A DNA stretch of 38,379 nt from Actinomycetota bacterium (GCA_005888335.1 VAWY01000055.1:1-38379), one strand, 5' to 3'; positions 13,185-21,094 are shown, counted from the stretch's first letter. Translations and numbers: made by a program. The notes: generated by a model from the letters alone, not told the origin.

Positions 13185-14546
13185 TCATGCGCGCCGGTCG
13201 TCACGCCGGGCGTGCAGGCGCTCGGTCAAGGCCCGGACCGTCTCGTACGCGCCGGCGTCGTCGGCCATCCGCTGGGCCGTACGCCGGCAGGCGTGCATGA
13301 CGGTCGTGTGGTCGCGGTTGCCGAAGGCCCGGCCGATCGCCGGCAGCGTCTGGTCGGTCAGCTCGCGCGCGAGGTACATGGCCACCTGGCGCGGCCAGGT
13401 GAGGCGCTGCGCCCGGCTGCTCGAGACGAGCTCGTCGCGCGTGACGCCGAACGCCTCGCAGGTGGCCGCCATCACCTCGTCGATCGAGCGGCGCACCTGC
13501 CGCGGCCGCGGGTCGAGCGCGTCGAGCACCTCCGCGGCCAGGGCGGCGGTCACCGGGCGGCTGGTCAGCGAGGCGAAGGCGACCACGCGGATGAGCGCGC
13601 CCTCGAGGGCGCGGACGTTGTCGGTGATGCGCTCGGCGATGACGTCGAGCGCGCCGGCGTCCTCGGGCGCGATCCCGTCGTGCGCGGCGCGCTTGCGGAG
13701 GATGGTCAGCCGCGTCGTGGCGTCGGGCGGGCGCACCTCGCAGACCAGCCCCGAGGAGAAGCGCTCGCGCAGGCGGTCCTCGAGCGCGAGGAGGTCGCGC
13801 GGGGGCCGGTCGGAGGTGAGCACGAGTTGGCTGCCGCTGTCGTAGAGGGCGTTGAACGTGTGGAAGAACTCCTCCTCGGTCCGCGCCTTGGCGGCGAGGA
13901 ACTGGACGTCGTCGATCAGGAGGACGTCGTTGTGGCGGAAGCGCGCCTTGAAGGCGTCGATCGACCCGCCGTGCAGCGCGGCGACGAACTCGCTGGTGAA
14001 CGACTCGACCGTCGTGTAGCGCACCGTGAGGCCGCCGCCGAAGGACCCGACGTAGTTGCCGACGGCGTGGAGCAGGTGCGTCTTCCCGAGGCCGGGCGGG
14101 CCGCAGATGTAGAGCGGGTTGTAGGCCTGGCCCGGCATCTCGGCGACGGCCAGCGCCGCCGCGTGGGCGAAGCGGTTGGAGTCGCCGATGACGAACTGGT
14201 CGAACGTCAGCTTCGGGTTGAACGGCGGGTCGGGCAACTCGCGGGTGTCGGGGGCCGCTGCGACATCGGGCGTGGCCGCCGGCCGCGCCGGGTCGGGGAT
14301 GGCATCCGGGGCGACGACCTCGACGCGCACGGCGGCGTCGAGGACATGGCGCGCGACGCGTTCGAGGAGTGGGCCATAGCGGTCGGCCACCCACGTGCGC
14401 AGCTCGTCCGGCGCCGCGACCACCAGGCGCCGGGGGTCAAGGTCGACCGGCCGCAGTGGCTCGAGCCAGATCGCGTACGTCGAGTCGGTAACGGCTCGCC
14501 GCATCTCGGCGGCGATGCGCTGCCAGGCATGATCGAGCTCCTGCAT
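13185..14546 (-). CDS. dnaA: Chromosomal replication initiator protein DnaA
   Basis: Binds DnaA boxes and ATP to open oriC and load the helicase. From ATG 14546 it has 453 residues. Domain I spans about 1-80 ([21 protein letters not shown]), followed by a short Pro/Ala linker (81-108). The AAA+ domain has Walker A GPPGLGKT (149-156) and Walker B LLIDDVQF (209-216). The DNA-binding domain IV carries the signature [10 protein letters not shown] (411-420). The frame is open further upstream, but homology begins at MQELDHAW. An in-frame GTG directly precedes the ATG, and a purine-rich GAGGGAGGAG is about 15 nt further up. The linker domain II is short. dnaA is divergent from rpmH, as in other actinobacteria. 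Confidence 0.96.
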   Translation of the reverse strand: MQELDHAWQRIAAEMRRAVTDSTYAIWLEPLRPVDLDPRRLVVAAPDELRTWVADRYGPLLERVARHVLDAAVRVEVVAPDAIPDPARPAATPDVAAAPDTRELPDPPFNPKLTFDQFVIGDSNRFAHAAALAVAEMPGQAYNPLYICGPPGLGKTHLLHAVGNYVGSFGGGLTVRYTTVESFTSEFVAALHGGSIDAFKARFRHNDVLLIDDVQFLAAKARTEEEFFHTFNALYDSGSQLVLTSDRPPRDLLALEDRLRERFSSGLVCEVRPPDATTRLTILRKRAAHDGIAPEDAGALDVIAERITDNVRALEGALIRVVAFASLTSRPVTAALAAEVLDALDPRPRQVRRSIDEVMAATCEAFGVTRDELVSSSRAQRLTWPRQVAMYLARELTDQTLPAIGRAFGNRDHTTVMHACRRTAQRMADDAGAYETVRALTERLHARRDDRRA

Positions 14547-14775
14547 CACGGCAGGGGTCGTCGACTCCTCCCTCGGGGACGTCCAGGATCTGACGAGGCG
14601 GGCGCCATCCGCTCTCGCGGCGGGCTCCGGGAAGCGCGGAGCGTACCTCGGTCCCTCCGCGCTCGTCGCGGCATCGGGAGCCCTCCCCGCACAGAGCGCG
14701 GAAAACGTCCGGCGACCGTCTGGGGAGCGCTGTGGACGGTGTGTGGATGAGCGCGCGCGGTATCCTCGGCCGCCC
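14547..14775. promoter_or_regulatory. Divergent dnaA/rpmH regulatory region with DnaA-box-like sites (oriC candidate)
   Basis: This 229-bp gap is the switch point of gene direction: everything left of it for 9 kb is on the minus strand and everything right for 5 kb on the plus strand, as expected around an origin. Two DnaA-box-like sites lie side by side: TGTGGACGG (14731-14739) and TGTGGATGA (14742-14750), the latter only one base off the consensus TGTGGATAA. They precede the rpmH -10-like TATCCT (14761-14766). A minus-strand TACGCT (14645-14640) could be a dnaA -10 element. Binding of DnaA here would be placed to regulate rpmH, dnaA or both. Confidence 0.45.
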
Positions 14776-14910
14776 ATGAAGCGGACCTACCAGCCGAAGA
14801 AGCGCAAGCGCGCCCGCACCCACGGGTTCCGGGCCCGGATGGCGACGCGCGCGGGGCGCGTCACGCTGAAGCGCCGCCGCCACAAGGGCCGCAAGCGCCT
14901 CACCGTCTGA
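14776..14910 (+). CDS. rpmH: Ribosomal protein bL34
   Basis: A 44-residue, very basic protein of the large ribosomal subunit. It starts [18 protein letters not shown], continues [13 protein letters not shown] and ends KGRKRLTV, matching the bL34 pattern throughout. The ATG has no SD. A TATCCT -10-like element ends 9 nt before it, so the mRNA leader would be only about 3 nt. It is followed 13 nt later by rnpA, the classical rpmH-rnpA pair. Confidence 0.97.
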   Translation: MKRTYQPKKRKRARTHGFRARMATRAGRVTLKRRRHKGRKRLTV

Positions 14911-14923
14911 GCCCGGGAGACGG

Positions 14924-15295
14924 ATGGCCGTCCGCCGAGCCAAGCGGGGCCGCCTCTCGCGCAGCGCGGAGTTCGAGCGCGTCTACCGCCAGGGGCGCTC
15001 CCACGCGAACCGGTTCCTCGTCCTCTACACGTTCCCGCGCGCGGGCGACGACCAGCCGCGCGTGGGCCTCTCCGTCTCGCGCAAGGTCGGGGGCGCGGTC
15101 GAGCGCAACCGCGTGAAGCGACTGCTGCGCGAGGCGTTCGGCGTGCTGGCCGATCGGCTGCCCCCGGGTCACGACGTCGTCGTGGTGGCGCGACCGGACG
15201 TCGGCGACCTGGCCGACCGCGAGGGGCTCGCCGGCGTCGAGCGCGCGCTCGAGGAGCTCGTCGCCAAGGTCGGTCCGTCCGAGGCCGACACGTGA
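14924..15295 (+). CDS. rnpA: Ribonuclease P protein component
   Basis: Protein subunit of RNase P, which works with the catalytic RNA to remove the 5' leader of pre-tRNAs. 123 residues. It shows [14 protein letters not shown] at the N-terminus, the [16 protein letters not shown] strand and the RNR signature helix ([12 protein letters not shown]) that binds the RNA. The C-terminal [10 protein letters not shown] strand completes the fold. Length is normal. The stop overlaps yidD by 4 bp (GTGA), giving translational coupling. Confidence 0.95.
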   Translation: MAVRRAKRGRLSRSAEFERVYRQGRSHANRFLVLYTFPRAGDDQPRVGLSVSRKVGGAVERNRVKRLLREAFGVLADRLPPGHDVVVVARPDVGDLADREGLAGVERALEELVAKVGPSEADT

Positions 15296-15555
15296 GCGCG
15301 CTTGCCCGCCGGGCGGCCGTCGCGCCCATCCTCGCCTACCAGCGCCTCGTCTCGCCGCTGCTCGGACGGCGGTGCAAGTACGAGCCCACGTGCTCGCGCT
15401 ACGCGGTCGAAGCGATCCGCGAGCTTGGCGTCGTTCGGGGGCTGGTCCTGGCCGCCTGGCGGCTCGTGCGGTGCAACCCGTGGTCGCACGGCGGCTACGA
15501 TCCCGTCTCGGCGCAGCGCCTGTTTCCCGTCCGCAGCGCTCCGCCGCGCCTCTAG
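15292..15555 (+). CDS. yidD: Membrane protein insertion efficiency factor YidD
   Basis: An 87-residue protein that assists YidC-dependent membrane insertion. The family core is clear: [20 protein letters not shown], then [11 protein letters not shown], and the final [16 protein letters not shown]. The conserved Cys residues (RCKYEPTCS and RCNPW) are present. The N-terminus is amphipathic, consistent with peripheral membrane attachment. The GTG start overlaps rnpA, and the stop is directly followed by the yidC ATG. Confidence 0.95.
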   Translation: MSALARRAAVAPILAYQRLVSPLLGRRCKYEPTCSRYAVEAIRELGVVRGLVLAAWRLVRCNPWSHGGYDPVSAQRLFPVRSAPPRL

Positions 15556-16452
15556 ATGCCCATCTCCGCGAACGTCCTCCAACCCCTCATCGATTTCTTC
15601 GAGGGGATCCTCAAGTTCTTCCACGACACCGTGGGGTTCAGTTGGGGCCTGTCGATCATCTTCCTGACGTTCGTCGTTCGTGCCGCGCTCGTCCCGCTGA
15701 CCGTCAAGCAGTTCCGCTCGATGCAGGCGCTCGCGCGGCTGCAGCCCGAGATCAAGAAGCTGCAGCAGAAGTACGGCGACGACAAGCAGCGCCTCAACCA
15801 GGAGATGATGCGCTTCTACCAGGAGAACAAGGTCAACCCGTTCTCCTCGTGCCTGCCGATCGCCGCGCAGTTGCCGGTGTTCTTCTCGCTGTTCTACATG
15901 CTGCGCAAGGACCTGCGCCGCGACATCTGCCCGTCGATCAACGGGCCCGGGACCGAGCACTACGCCAACCCGATCCCGTGCGGCGCCTCACACGCGGCGC
16001 ACTTCCTCGGCATTCCGGACATCACCGACAAGGCGACCGGGATGGTCCTCGTCGTCCTCGTCGTGCTCTACGTCAGTTCGCAGCTGCTGTCGAGCCTGCT
16101 GATGCCGTCGACGGTGGACCGCAGCCAGCGGATGATCTTCCTGGCCCTGCCGTTCATCTTCATCCCGTTCATCATCAACTTCCCAGCGGGCCTGCTCGTC
16201 TACTGGATCACGACGAACACATGGACGAGCGTGCAGCAGTACCTGGTGCGGCGAACCGTCGGGCCGATCGCGCCGCCACCTCCGGGTGACGGCGGGCTCT
16301 TCGACCGGCTGCGCCATCCACCGGATCGAGACGGGGGCGGCAACGGCGCAGCACCCGAGGTCGAGCAGAAGGAACGCGCGCGCGTACACGCGGGCGGCCC
16401 TCCGCCTCCGCCTCCGCGCAAGAAGAAGAAGCGCTCGGGGCGCCGGCGCTGA
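15556..16452 (+). CDS. yidC: Membrane protein insertase YidC/Oxa1
   Basis: Inserts membrane proteins alone or with SecYEG. 298 residues, the short Gram-positive type without the large periplasmic domain. The first transmembrane segment (SIIFLTFVVRAALVPLT) contains the groove arginine R42. It is followed by the cytoplasmic hairpin (LQPEIKKLQQKYGDDKQRLNQE) and further membrane segments (FPLFY-like SLFYML, VLVVLVVLYVSSQLLSS, IFLALPFIFIPFII, GLLVYWITTN). The C-terminus is a long basic Pro/Gly-rich tail (PPPPPPRKKKKRSGRRR), probably ribosome-facing. ATG 15556 abuts the yidD stop, and the gene overlaps jag by 1 nt. Confidence 0.95.
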   Translation: MPISANVLQPLIDFFEGILKFFHDTVGFSWGLSIIFLTFVVRAALVPLTVKQFRSMQALARLQPEIKKLQQKYGDDKQRLNQEMMRFYQENKVNPFSSCLPIAAQLPVFFSLFYMLRKDLRRDICPSINGPGTEHYANPIPCGASHAAHFLGIPDITDKATGMVLVVLVVLYVSSQLLSSLLMPSTVDRSQRMIFLALPFIFIPFIINFPAGLLVYWITTNTWTSVQQYLVRRTVGPIAPPPPGDGGLFDRLRHPPDRDGGGNGAAPEVEQKERARVHAGGPPPPPPRKKKKRSGRRR

Positions 16453-16913
16453 TGACCGCCGAGGTCGAGCGCGCCGTCCGCGAGCTGCTCGAGCTCCTGG
16501 TCGAGGAATTGGACCTCGACGCCGAGGTGGCCGTGCGCCGCGAGGGCGAGACCGTGACGGGCGCGCTCGTCGGCGACGACCTGGGTCTGTTCATCGGGCG
16601 CCACGGGCAGACGATCGAGGCCGTCCAGCACCTGGCCCAGCGAGTCGCGTTTCGCGGGCAGCCGTCGGACGTTCGCGTGGTTATCGACGCGGCCGGCTAC
16701 CGCGATCGCCGCGCGTCGGCGCTGCGCCGGGAGGCCGACTCCGCCGCCGAGGCGGCCGTTCGGGGCCGCCGCCCCGTGGCGCTCGACGCGATGACCGCGA
16801 GCGAGCGCAAGCTCGTCCACGAGTACCTGCGCGAGCGCGGCGACGTCGAGACCTACTCTGAGGGCGCCGAGCCCGATCGCCACCTCGTCGTCGCTCCGCT
16901 CGGGCACGGCTGA
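16452..16913 (+). CDS. jag: Jag/KhpB-type RNA-binding protein (KH and R3H domains)
   Basis: A 153-residue protein. The first half is a type II KH domain with the GLFIGRHGQTIEAVQHL loop (GxxG-type); the second is an R3H domain (MTASERKLVHEYLRERGDVETYSEGAEPDRHLVV). This pair defines Jag/KhpB, an RNA-binding protein coupled to yidC in most Gram-positive bacteria and linked to cell elongation and small-RNA control in some. The N-terminal Jag-N domain found in Firmicutes is absent, as is usual in actinobacteria. The ATG overlaps the yidC stop (TGATG). Confidence 0.92.
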   Translation: MTAEVERAVRELLELLVEELDLDAEVAVRREGETVTGALVGDDLGLFIGRHGQTIEAVQHLAQRVAFRGQPSDVRVVIDAAGYRDRRASALRREADSAAEAAVRGRRPVALDAMTASERKLVHEYLRERGDVETYSEGAEPDRHLVVAPLGHG

Positions 16914-16918
16914 GCCCG

Positions 16919-17001
16919 GCGTTTCACGTTTTACGCCCGCCGCGAGCGTTTCACGTTTTACGCTCGGCCCACCCGGCCCGCGAGCGTTTCACGTTTTACG
17001 C
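16919..17001. repeat. Three identical 18-bp direct repeats between jag and rsmG (possible ParB or other regulator sites)
   Basis: GCGTTTCACGTTTTACGC occurs identically at 16919-16936, 16946-16963 and 16984-17001, separated by 9 and 20 nt. Each unit has GCGT/ACGC ends and a central ACGT, an interrupted palindrome. The left part GTTTCACG equals the left arm of the canonical parS site, but the right arm is TTTTAC rather than GTGAAAC. The array ends 17 nt before rsmG, in front of rsmG-parA-parB. It could be a lineage-specific parS cluster or an operator for the rsmG-par genes. No gene fits in the 105-bp gap. Confidence 0.85.
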
Positions 17002-17018
17002 CCGCGCCGGCCGCCAGG

Positions 17019-17726
17019 ATGCCGGCTGTGAGCGGCTGGCGCGAGCGCCTCGACGAGATCGGCGACCGCCACGGTCTTGACCGCTCGCGGCGTGATCGCC
17101 TCGCCCGGCTGCTCGAGCTCCTCCGCGACGATCCCACCGCGCCCACGACCGTGCAGAACCCCGATGAGGCGGTCGACGTCCACGTCGCGGACTCGCTCGT
17201 CGCACTCGACCTCGAAGTCGTCCGCGAGGCGAAGCGGATCGCCGACGTGGGCGCTGGGGCGGGGTTTCCCGGGCTGCCGCTTGCGGTCGCGCTGTCCGAG
17301 GCGCGCGTGAGCCTTGTCGAGAGCGCGTCGCGCAAGTGCGGGTTCCTCGAGCGGGCGATTGCGGCGGTCGGCGTGGGCAATGCGGAGGTCGCGTGCGCGC
17401 GTGTGGAGGACTGGCCCGTGCGCGACCTCGACCTCGTCTGCGTGCGCGCGGTCGCTCCACTCGCCGTGCTCGTCGAGTACGCGGCCCCGATCCTGCGGAT
17501 CGGGGGGTCGCTTGTCGCCTGGAAAGGGCGCCCGGACGTGGCTGAGGAGCGCGCGGGCGCCGCTGCTGCGGAGTATCTGGGGCTCCGAATCGGCGGCGTG
17601 ATCCCGGTGAAGCCGTTTCCGGCAGCGGACCGACGGATGCTCTACCTCTACTCGAAGGTTCGCCCAACGCCCCCTGGATATCCTCGACGTGCAGGAATGG
17701 CCCGCAAACGGCCACTCTCGGGCTGA
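17019..17726 (+). CDS. rsmG: 16S rRNA (guanine527-N7)-methyltransferase RsmG
   Basis: Methylates N7 of G527 in 16S rRNA using S-adenosylmethionine; loss of the family enzyme gives low-level streptomycin resistance. 235 residues. Recognisable are the DPTAPTTVQNPDEAVDVHVADSL region (replacing the usual NLT-VRDPEEIVERHLLDSL), the SAM-binding IADVGAGAGFPGLPLAVAL and ARVSLVESASRKCGFLE, VCVRAVAPLAVLVEYA, and VAWKGRPDVAEE. The C-terminal tail (PPGYPRRAGMARKRPL) is the conserved end. ATG 17019 or GTG 17028 could be the start. It sits upstream of parA, the standard order. Confidence 0.94.
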   Translation: MPAVSGWRERLDEIGDRHGLDRSRRDRLARLLELLRDDPTAPTTVQNPDEAVDVHVADSLVALDLEVVREAKRIADVGAGAGFPGLPLAVALSEARVSLVESASRKCGFLERAIAAVGVGNAEVACARVEDWPVRDLDLVCVRAVAPLAVLVEYAAPILRIGGSLVAWKGRPDVAEERAGAAAAEYLGLRIGGVIPVKPFPAADRRMLYLYSKVRPTPPGYPRRAGMARKRPLSG

Positions 17727-17792
17727 AGTCGACGGTTCGTTCGGCAACGAATCGCACACGACCCGACCGCGACGCCCGCTACCGTCCGCCCC

Positions 17793-18551
17793 GTGGGCTC
17801 GGTCTACGCCATCGCGAACCAGAAGGGCGGCGTCGGGAAGACGACCACGGCGGTCAACGTCGCCGCGTGCATCGCCGAGGCGGGCTACGAGACGCTGCTG
17901 ATCGACATCGATCCGCAGGCGAACGCGACTGTTGGCCTGGGCCTGGCCAAGGACCTGCGGCCCGGCATCTACGAGGTCCTCGCGCGCGAGGCGACGCTCG
18001 ACGAGGCGCTGCGGCCGACCGACGTCGAGCGCCTGTCGCTCGTTCCCGCGGGCCCGGATCTCGCCGGCGCCAACGTCGAGTTGCCCCGGCTGCCAGGGTC
18101 CGAGGCCCGCCTGCGCGAGGCGCTCGGCGACGTGCGCGAGCGCTTCGCGTTCTCGTTGCTCGACTGCCCGCCGTCGCTGGGTCCGCTGACCGTCAACGCG
18201 CTGGTCGCCGCCGACCGTGTCATCGTGCCCGTGCAGACGGAGTACTTCGCGCTCGAGGGGCTCGCGGGCCTGCTCGACACCCTCGGTCTCATCCAGCAGC
18301 GCCTCAATCCGCGGCTGACCATCGCCGGGATGTTGTTGACCATGCACGACGGCCGCACGCGGCTCGCTCGCGATGTCGAGCGCGAGGTCCGCCAACATTT
18401 CCCGTCGCTGGTGTTCGACACCGTCATCCCGCGCAACGTGCGCGTGGGCGAAGCGCCGAGCTTCGGTCGCGCCGTGATCCATCACGATCCGCACTGTCCT
18501 GGCGCGGACGCATATTTCGAGCTGGCGAAGGAGGTCGCCGCCCGTGGCTGA
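17793..18551 (+). CDS. parA: Chromosome partitioning ATPase ParA (Soj)
   Basis: A Walker-type ATPase that moves ParB-parS complexes over the nucleoid. 252 residues with deviant Walker A KGGVGKTT (11-18), LLIDIDPQANAT (A'/switch region) and LLDCPPSLG (Walker B). The N-terminal extension is minimal, as in Soj proteins. The GTG start has no SD. A -10-like TACCGT (17780-17785) ends 7 nt before it, so the transcript is probably leaderless. A 6-bp inverted repeat TTCGTT-cggc-AACGAA (17736-17751) lies further upstream as a possible operator. parB follows after 69 nt. Confidence 0.94.
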   Translation: MGSVYAIANQKGGVGKTTTAVNVAACIAEAGYETLLIDIDPQANATVGLGLAKDLRPGIYEVLAREATLDEALRPTDVERLSLVPAGPDLAGANVELPRLPGSEARLREALGDVRERFAFSLLDCPPSLGPLTVNALVAADRVIVPVQTEYFALEGLAGLLDTLGLIQQRLNPRLTIAGMLLTMHDGRTRLARDVEREVRQHFPSLVFDTVIPRNVRVGEAPSFGRAVIHHDPHCPGADAYFELAKEVAARG

Positions 18552-18620
18552 ATCTAGGTGTGGCGGGCGGCGCCCGTATGTGTCGTGGCCCGCCCTGACG
18601 CCATGCGCGAGGAGCTTGCC

Positions 18621-19502
18621 ATGAGCGCCGGCCGCGGCATGGGGCGTGGACTGGCGGCGATCCTCTCGGTCTCCGGCGAGCCCGGCGAGGACGACGTCCA
18701 CCTCCGCGACATCCCCGTCGACCTCATCACACCGAATCCCCGCCAGCCGCGCCGGCGCTTCGATGAGGCGACGCTCGCCGGCCTGGCCGAGTCGCTGCGC
18801 CAGCGTGGCGTGCTGCAGCCGGTCCTCGTCCGCGGCGTGCCGGGCGGCACGTACGAGCTGGTCGCCGGCGAGCGCCGCTGGCGCGCGGCCCAGATCGCCG
18901 GCCTGGACACCATCCCGGCGCTCGTGCGCTCGCACGACGACGCCCAGGCGCTCGAGGTCGCACTCATCGAGAACATGGCGCGCGAGGACCTCAACCCCGT
19001 CGACGCCGCGCGCGCCTGTGCGGCGCTCGTCGAGGAACTCGGCCTGACGCGCGAGGAGGTCGGCCGCCGGGTCGGCCGCAGTCGCGTGGCGGTGTCCAAC
19101 CTCCTGCGCCTGCTCGATCTGCCCGACGAGGCGCTCGAGCTCCTCGAGGACAGCTCGCTCAGCGAAGGCCACGGCCGCGCGCTCCTGCTCGCCGGCGACC
19201 ACGCCGCCCGCCGGCGCCTCGCCCGCGACGCCGCCGCGCACGGCTGGTCGGTCCGCGTCCTCGAGGACAAGGCGCGCGCGGCGAACGACCACGCGCCCGC
19301 ACGCCGCCCGTCGCGCCCGCGCGGCCTGCATCCCGACCAGGCCGAGGCGGTCGGCCGCATCGCTGACGCCCTCAGCGCGGCCCTCGGCACCGACGTCCGG
19401 GTCCGCCCGTCCGGGACCGGCTACCGCGCGGAGGTCGACCTGGGCTCGCTCGACGCCGCCCTCGACCTCGCGCGCCGCCTGCGCCCCCGCGCCGTCGCCT
19501 GA
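18621..19502 (+). CDS. parB: Chromosome partitioning protein ParB (Spo0J)
   Basis: A CTP-dependent DNA clamp that binds parS and spreads. From ATG 18621 it has 293 residues. The N-terminal MSAGRGMGRGLAAIL includes the ParA-stimulating type of tail, followed by IPVDLITPNPRQPRRRF. The CTPase motif is GERRWRA (83-89) and the second motif is ENMAREDLNPVDAA (117-130). The helix-turn-helix follows (LTREEVGRRVGRSRVAVSNLLRLL), with a C-terminal dimer domain (SLDAALDLARRL). The start is chosen because GAGGAG lies 6 nt before it; upstream in-frame ATG 18603 and GTG 18558 have no SD. Confidence 0.94.
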   Translation: MSAGRGMGRGLAAILSVSGEPGEDDVHLRDIPVDLITPNPRQPRRRFDEATLAGLAESLRQRGVLQPVLVRGVPGGTYELVAGERRWRAAQIAGLDTIPALVRSHDDAQALEVALIENMAREDLNPVDAARACAALVEELGLTREEVGRRVGRSRVAVSNLLRLLDLPDEALELLEDSSLSEGHGRALLLAGDHAARRRLARDAAAHGWSVRVLEDKARAANDHAPARRPSRPRGLHPDQAEAVGRIADALSAALGTDVRVRPSGTGYRAEVDLGSLDAALDLARRLRPRAVA

Positions 19503-19561
19503 CGCGGTCCGGATCGCTCAAGTTCCGGGGGCGCCCCGCCGCTATCATGGCCGAGCACTCC

Positions 19562-19635
19562 GGGCGATTAGCTCAGTCGGTTAGAGCGCCTCTCTGATAA
19601 GGAGGAGGTCGGTGGTTCGAGTCCACCATCGCCCA
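19562..19635 (+). tRNA. tRNA-Ile (anticodon GAU)
   Basis: A 74-nt cloverleaf. The acceptor stem is GGGCGAT (19562-19568) with ATCGCCC (19628-19634). The D arm follows, then an anticodon stem CCTCT/GGAGG around the loop CTGATAA, giving anticodon GAT. The T arm GGTGG-TTCGAGT-CCACC and discriminator A close it. CCA is not encoded. A TATCAT -10-like element (19543-19548) lies 13 nt upstream. The 3' half of this tRNA is the insertion target of the element downstream. Confidence 0.97.
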
Positions 19636-19644
19636 CTCAGAAAG
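19605..19644 (+). repeat. Left attachment site copy (tRNA-Ile 3' end)
   Basis: Forty bases from the anticodon-stem 3' strand through the discriminator base and into the flank. The right copy at 21843-21882 differs at three positions (T to C, C to G, A to G). The intact tRNA gene includes this copy. Confidence 0.8.
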
Positions 19645-19860
19645 GCCCCGCACAGCGGGGCTTTTGTGGCTCGGGCGGGGCGTCCGAAGCGGTCGACTCG
19701 CCTCGCGACCCGGAAATGGTCCGGATCTCCACACGGGCCCCCGGGATCTCATCCTCGGTCGACACCTCGGCGAGCTCGTCGATGACGTGGCCGTAGGTGT
19801 TGAGCGTCATCGTCGGGCTGTGCCCGAGCTGCCGTGCCTCGCCACTCCGCCGGAGCGATG
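19637..19860 (-). pseudogene. Tyrosine recombinase/integrase C-terminal remnant
   Basis: On the minus strand, up to the stop at 19637-19639, the frame reads EARQLGHSPTMTLNTYGHVIDELAEV and a short tail. This is the end of the phage integrase catalytic domain: the LGHS motif and the TYGHV motif with the nucleophilic tyrosine. The upstream catalytic Arg and the rest of the protein are missing; the sequence before it is not integrase-like in any frame and the VOC gene starts at 19904. The stop lies inside the left attachment copy, the usual place for the 3' end of an integrase next to its att site. Confidence 0.75.
19641..19665 (+). terminator. Terminator after tRNA-Ile
   Basis: A GCCCCGC-ACA-GCGGGGC hairpin extended by G-T and A-T pairs on the outside and followed by TTTT, starting 6 nt after the tRNA. 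Typical rho-independent shape. Confidence 0.85.
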
Positions 19861-19903
19861 ACGATGGTCCAGCCCCACGAGCTGGGGCAGCTACGGTGCG
19901 CTG

Positions 19904-20254
19904 ATGGCCCTCGCGCTCTTCGCCGGGATCCGCGTACGCGAGTTCGCGGCGGCGCGCGCATGGTACGAGCGGCTGTTGGGAGATCCGTCGTTCTTCCCGC
20001 ACGCGACGGAGGCGGTGTGGATCCTCGCCGACGACCGGTCGGTGTACATCGAGGAGGACGCCGACCGCGCTGGCGGCGCGCTGATCACGGTCTTCGTCGA
20101 CGACCTCGACGCGGTCGTTGCGGAGATCGCCTCACGGGGATTGGAGCCGGCCGAGAGCGAGACCTACTCGAACGGTGTCCGCAAGGCGACCTACCGCGAT
20201 TACGACGGCAACGAGATCGGGTTCGGCGGCGCGCCGGCGTCGACCGAGCGTTGA
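19904..20254 (+). CDS. VOC (glyoxalase/bleomycin-resistance fold) family protein
   Basis: A 116-residue protein with one pair of beta-alpha-beta-beta-beta modules: FAGIRVREFAAARAWYERLLGDP at the start and TYRDYDGNEIGFG at the end, the standard VOC layout. Family members include glyoxalases, dioxygenases and drug-binding proteins; the substrate here cannot be told. Only some of the usual metal ligands can be guessed (a final Glu in NEIGF is present). The ATG lies exactly 6 nt after a TACGGT -10-like element (19892-19897), so the transcript is probably leaderless. The gene is cargo inside the decayed island. Confidence 0.85.
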   Translation: MALALFAGIRVREFAAARAWYERLLGDPSFFPHATEAVWILADDRSVYIEEDADRAGGALITVFVDDLDAVVAEIASRGLEPAESETYSNGVRKATYRDYDGNEIGFGGAPASTER

Positions 20255-20287
20255 CGTCTGGAAGGAGAAGGCTGGGGAACGCTGCGT

Positions 20288-20851
20288 TCAGCGCTCGAGG
20301 ATCCGGGTGCGCTCTAGCTCGATGTGCTCCGGAGCGAGGTTGTCGAAGAGACGGCGCCCTTGGCCGAGGAGCACCGGGATGACATGGATCTCGAGCTCGT
20401 CGAGGACGCCGGCAGCCAGCGCGAGCTGCGCGGTTCCGGCGCCGTGGACCAGCACGTTCTTGTCGCCCGCAGCCCGCTTGGCCTCGGACATCGCGGTCGT
20501 GACGTCGTTCACATAGGTGACGAGCGGCCACTGCCCCATTTCGCTGTCGGGGTCACGGCGGCTCAGGACGAAGATCGGCACGCCGTCGTGGTGATCGCCG
20601 CCCCAGCCGCCAGCCGGCTCGAAGGTCCCATGGCCGGCGACGACCGCGCCGGTCGCCATGAACTCGTCGACTACCTGGCCGTTGACGCCGGCCAGGCGGC
20701 CCGAGATTGCCTTGTGGTCGGCGTCGGCACCCGTCAAGAACCACTCGTGCAGGCGGTGCCCGCCGTCGCCGAGCCCGTTGCCAGGTCCCTCATTGGGCCC
20801 GGCGATGAATCCGTCGAGGGACATGGACATGTAAAGAACGGTTGCGGACAC
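20288..20851 (-). CDS. Dihydrofolate reductase-like (RibD C-terminal) family protein
   Basis: A 187-residue protein of the RibD_C/DHFR-like reductase family. It shows VLYMSMSLDGFIAGPNE at the N-terminus (substrate and NADPH pocket), a VVAGHGTFE segment, FVLSRRDP, and the NADPH-binding KNVLVHGAGTAQLALAAGVLDEL. The final IHVIPVLLGQGRRLFD is characteristic. Such proteins are common single-domain enzymes of unknown substrate in actinobacteria. The start GTG 20851 follows AAAGGAG by 5 nt. A GTG at 20875 lies before the SD and is unlikely. No active-site loss is seen. Confidence 0.85.
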   Translation of the reverse strand: MSATVLYMSMSLDGFIAGPNEGPGNGLGDGGHRLHEWFLTGADADHKAISGRLAGVNGQVVDEFMATGAVVAGHGTFEPAGGWGGDHHDGVPIFVLSRRDPDSEMGQWPLVTYVNDVTTAMSEAKRAAGDKNVLVHGAGTAQLALAAGVLDELEIHVIPVLLGQGRRLFDNLAPEHIELERTRILER

Positions 20852-20905
20852 GGCGTCTCCTTTCCTGGTCTGCACTCTCCTGGAGACCGTGGGGCGCCGC
20901 GCAAC

Positions 20906-20974
20906 TCATCGCTTCTCCGCCTCGGCGAGCTCGTTGATGACATGCCCGTAGTCATGAAGGAGCGAGTCGACTGC
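20906..20974 (-). pseudogene. Second integrase C-terminal remnant
   Basis: On the minus strand the last 23 codons before a TGA (20906-20908) read AVDSLLHDYGHVINELAEAEKR. The YGHVINELAE part matches YGHVIDELAE of the remnant at 19637-19860, including the nucleophilic Tyr. Nothing upstream in frame continues the integrase. It points either to a second integration event or to duplication of the integrase 3' end. Confidence 0.6.
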
Positions 20975-21094
20975 GTAACGCGGCGATGAGTTCAGCGCGA
21001 CGCGCCGGTCTTAACCGACGGGCCTCGACAGGCGGCCACCGGGGATCCACGAGCCGCGTACGGTGAGGTGACGAACGGCCAGAGGAGGCGCACG

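Noticed and set aside
12294..14750. 818-codon plus-strand frame opposite dnaN and dnaA
   Set aside because: Shadow of two well-supported genes, with biased composition and no recognisable domains.
16919..17001. The triple repeat as a CRISPR array
   Set aside because: Units are 18 bp with 9- and 20-nt spacers, only three copies and no cas gene; spacing does not fit CRISPR.
16919..17001. The triple repeat as canonical parS
   Set aside because: Only the left arm matches TGTTTCACGTGAAACA; the right arm differs in all three copies, so it is kept as a repeat of unknown role.
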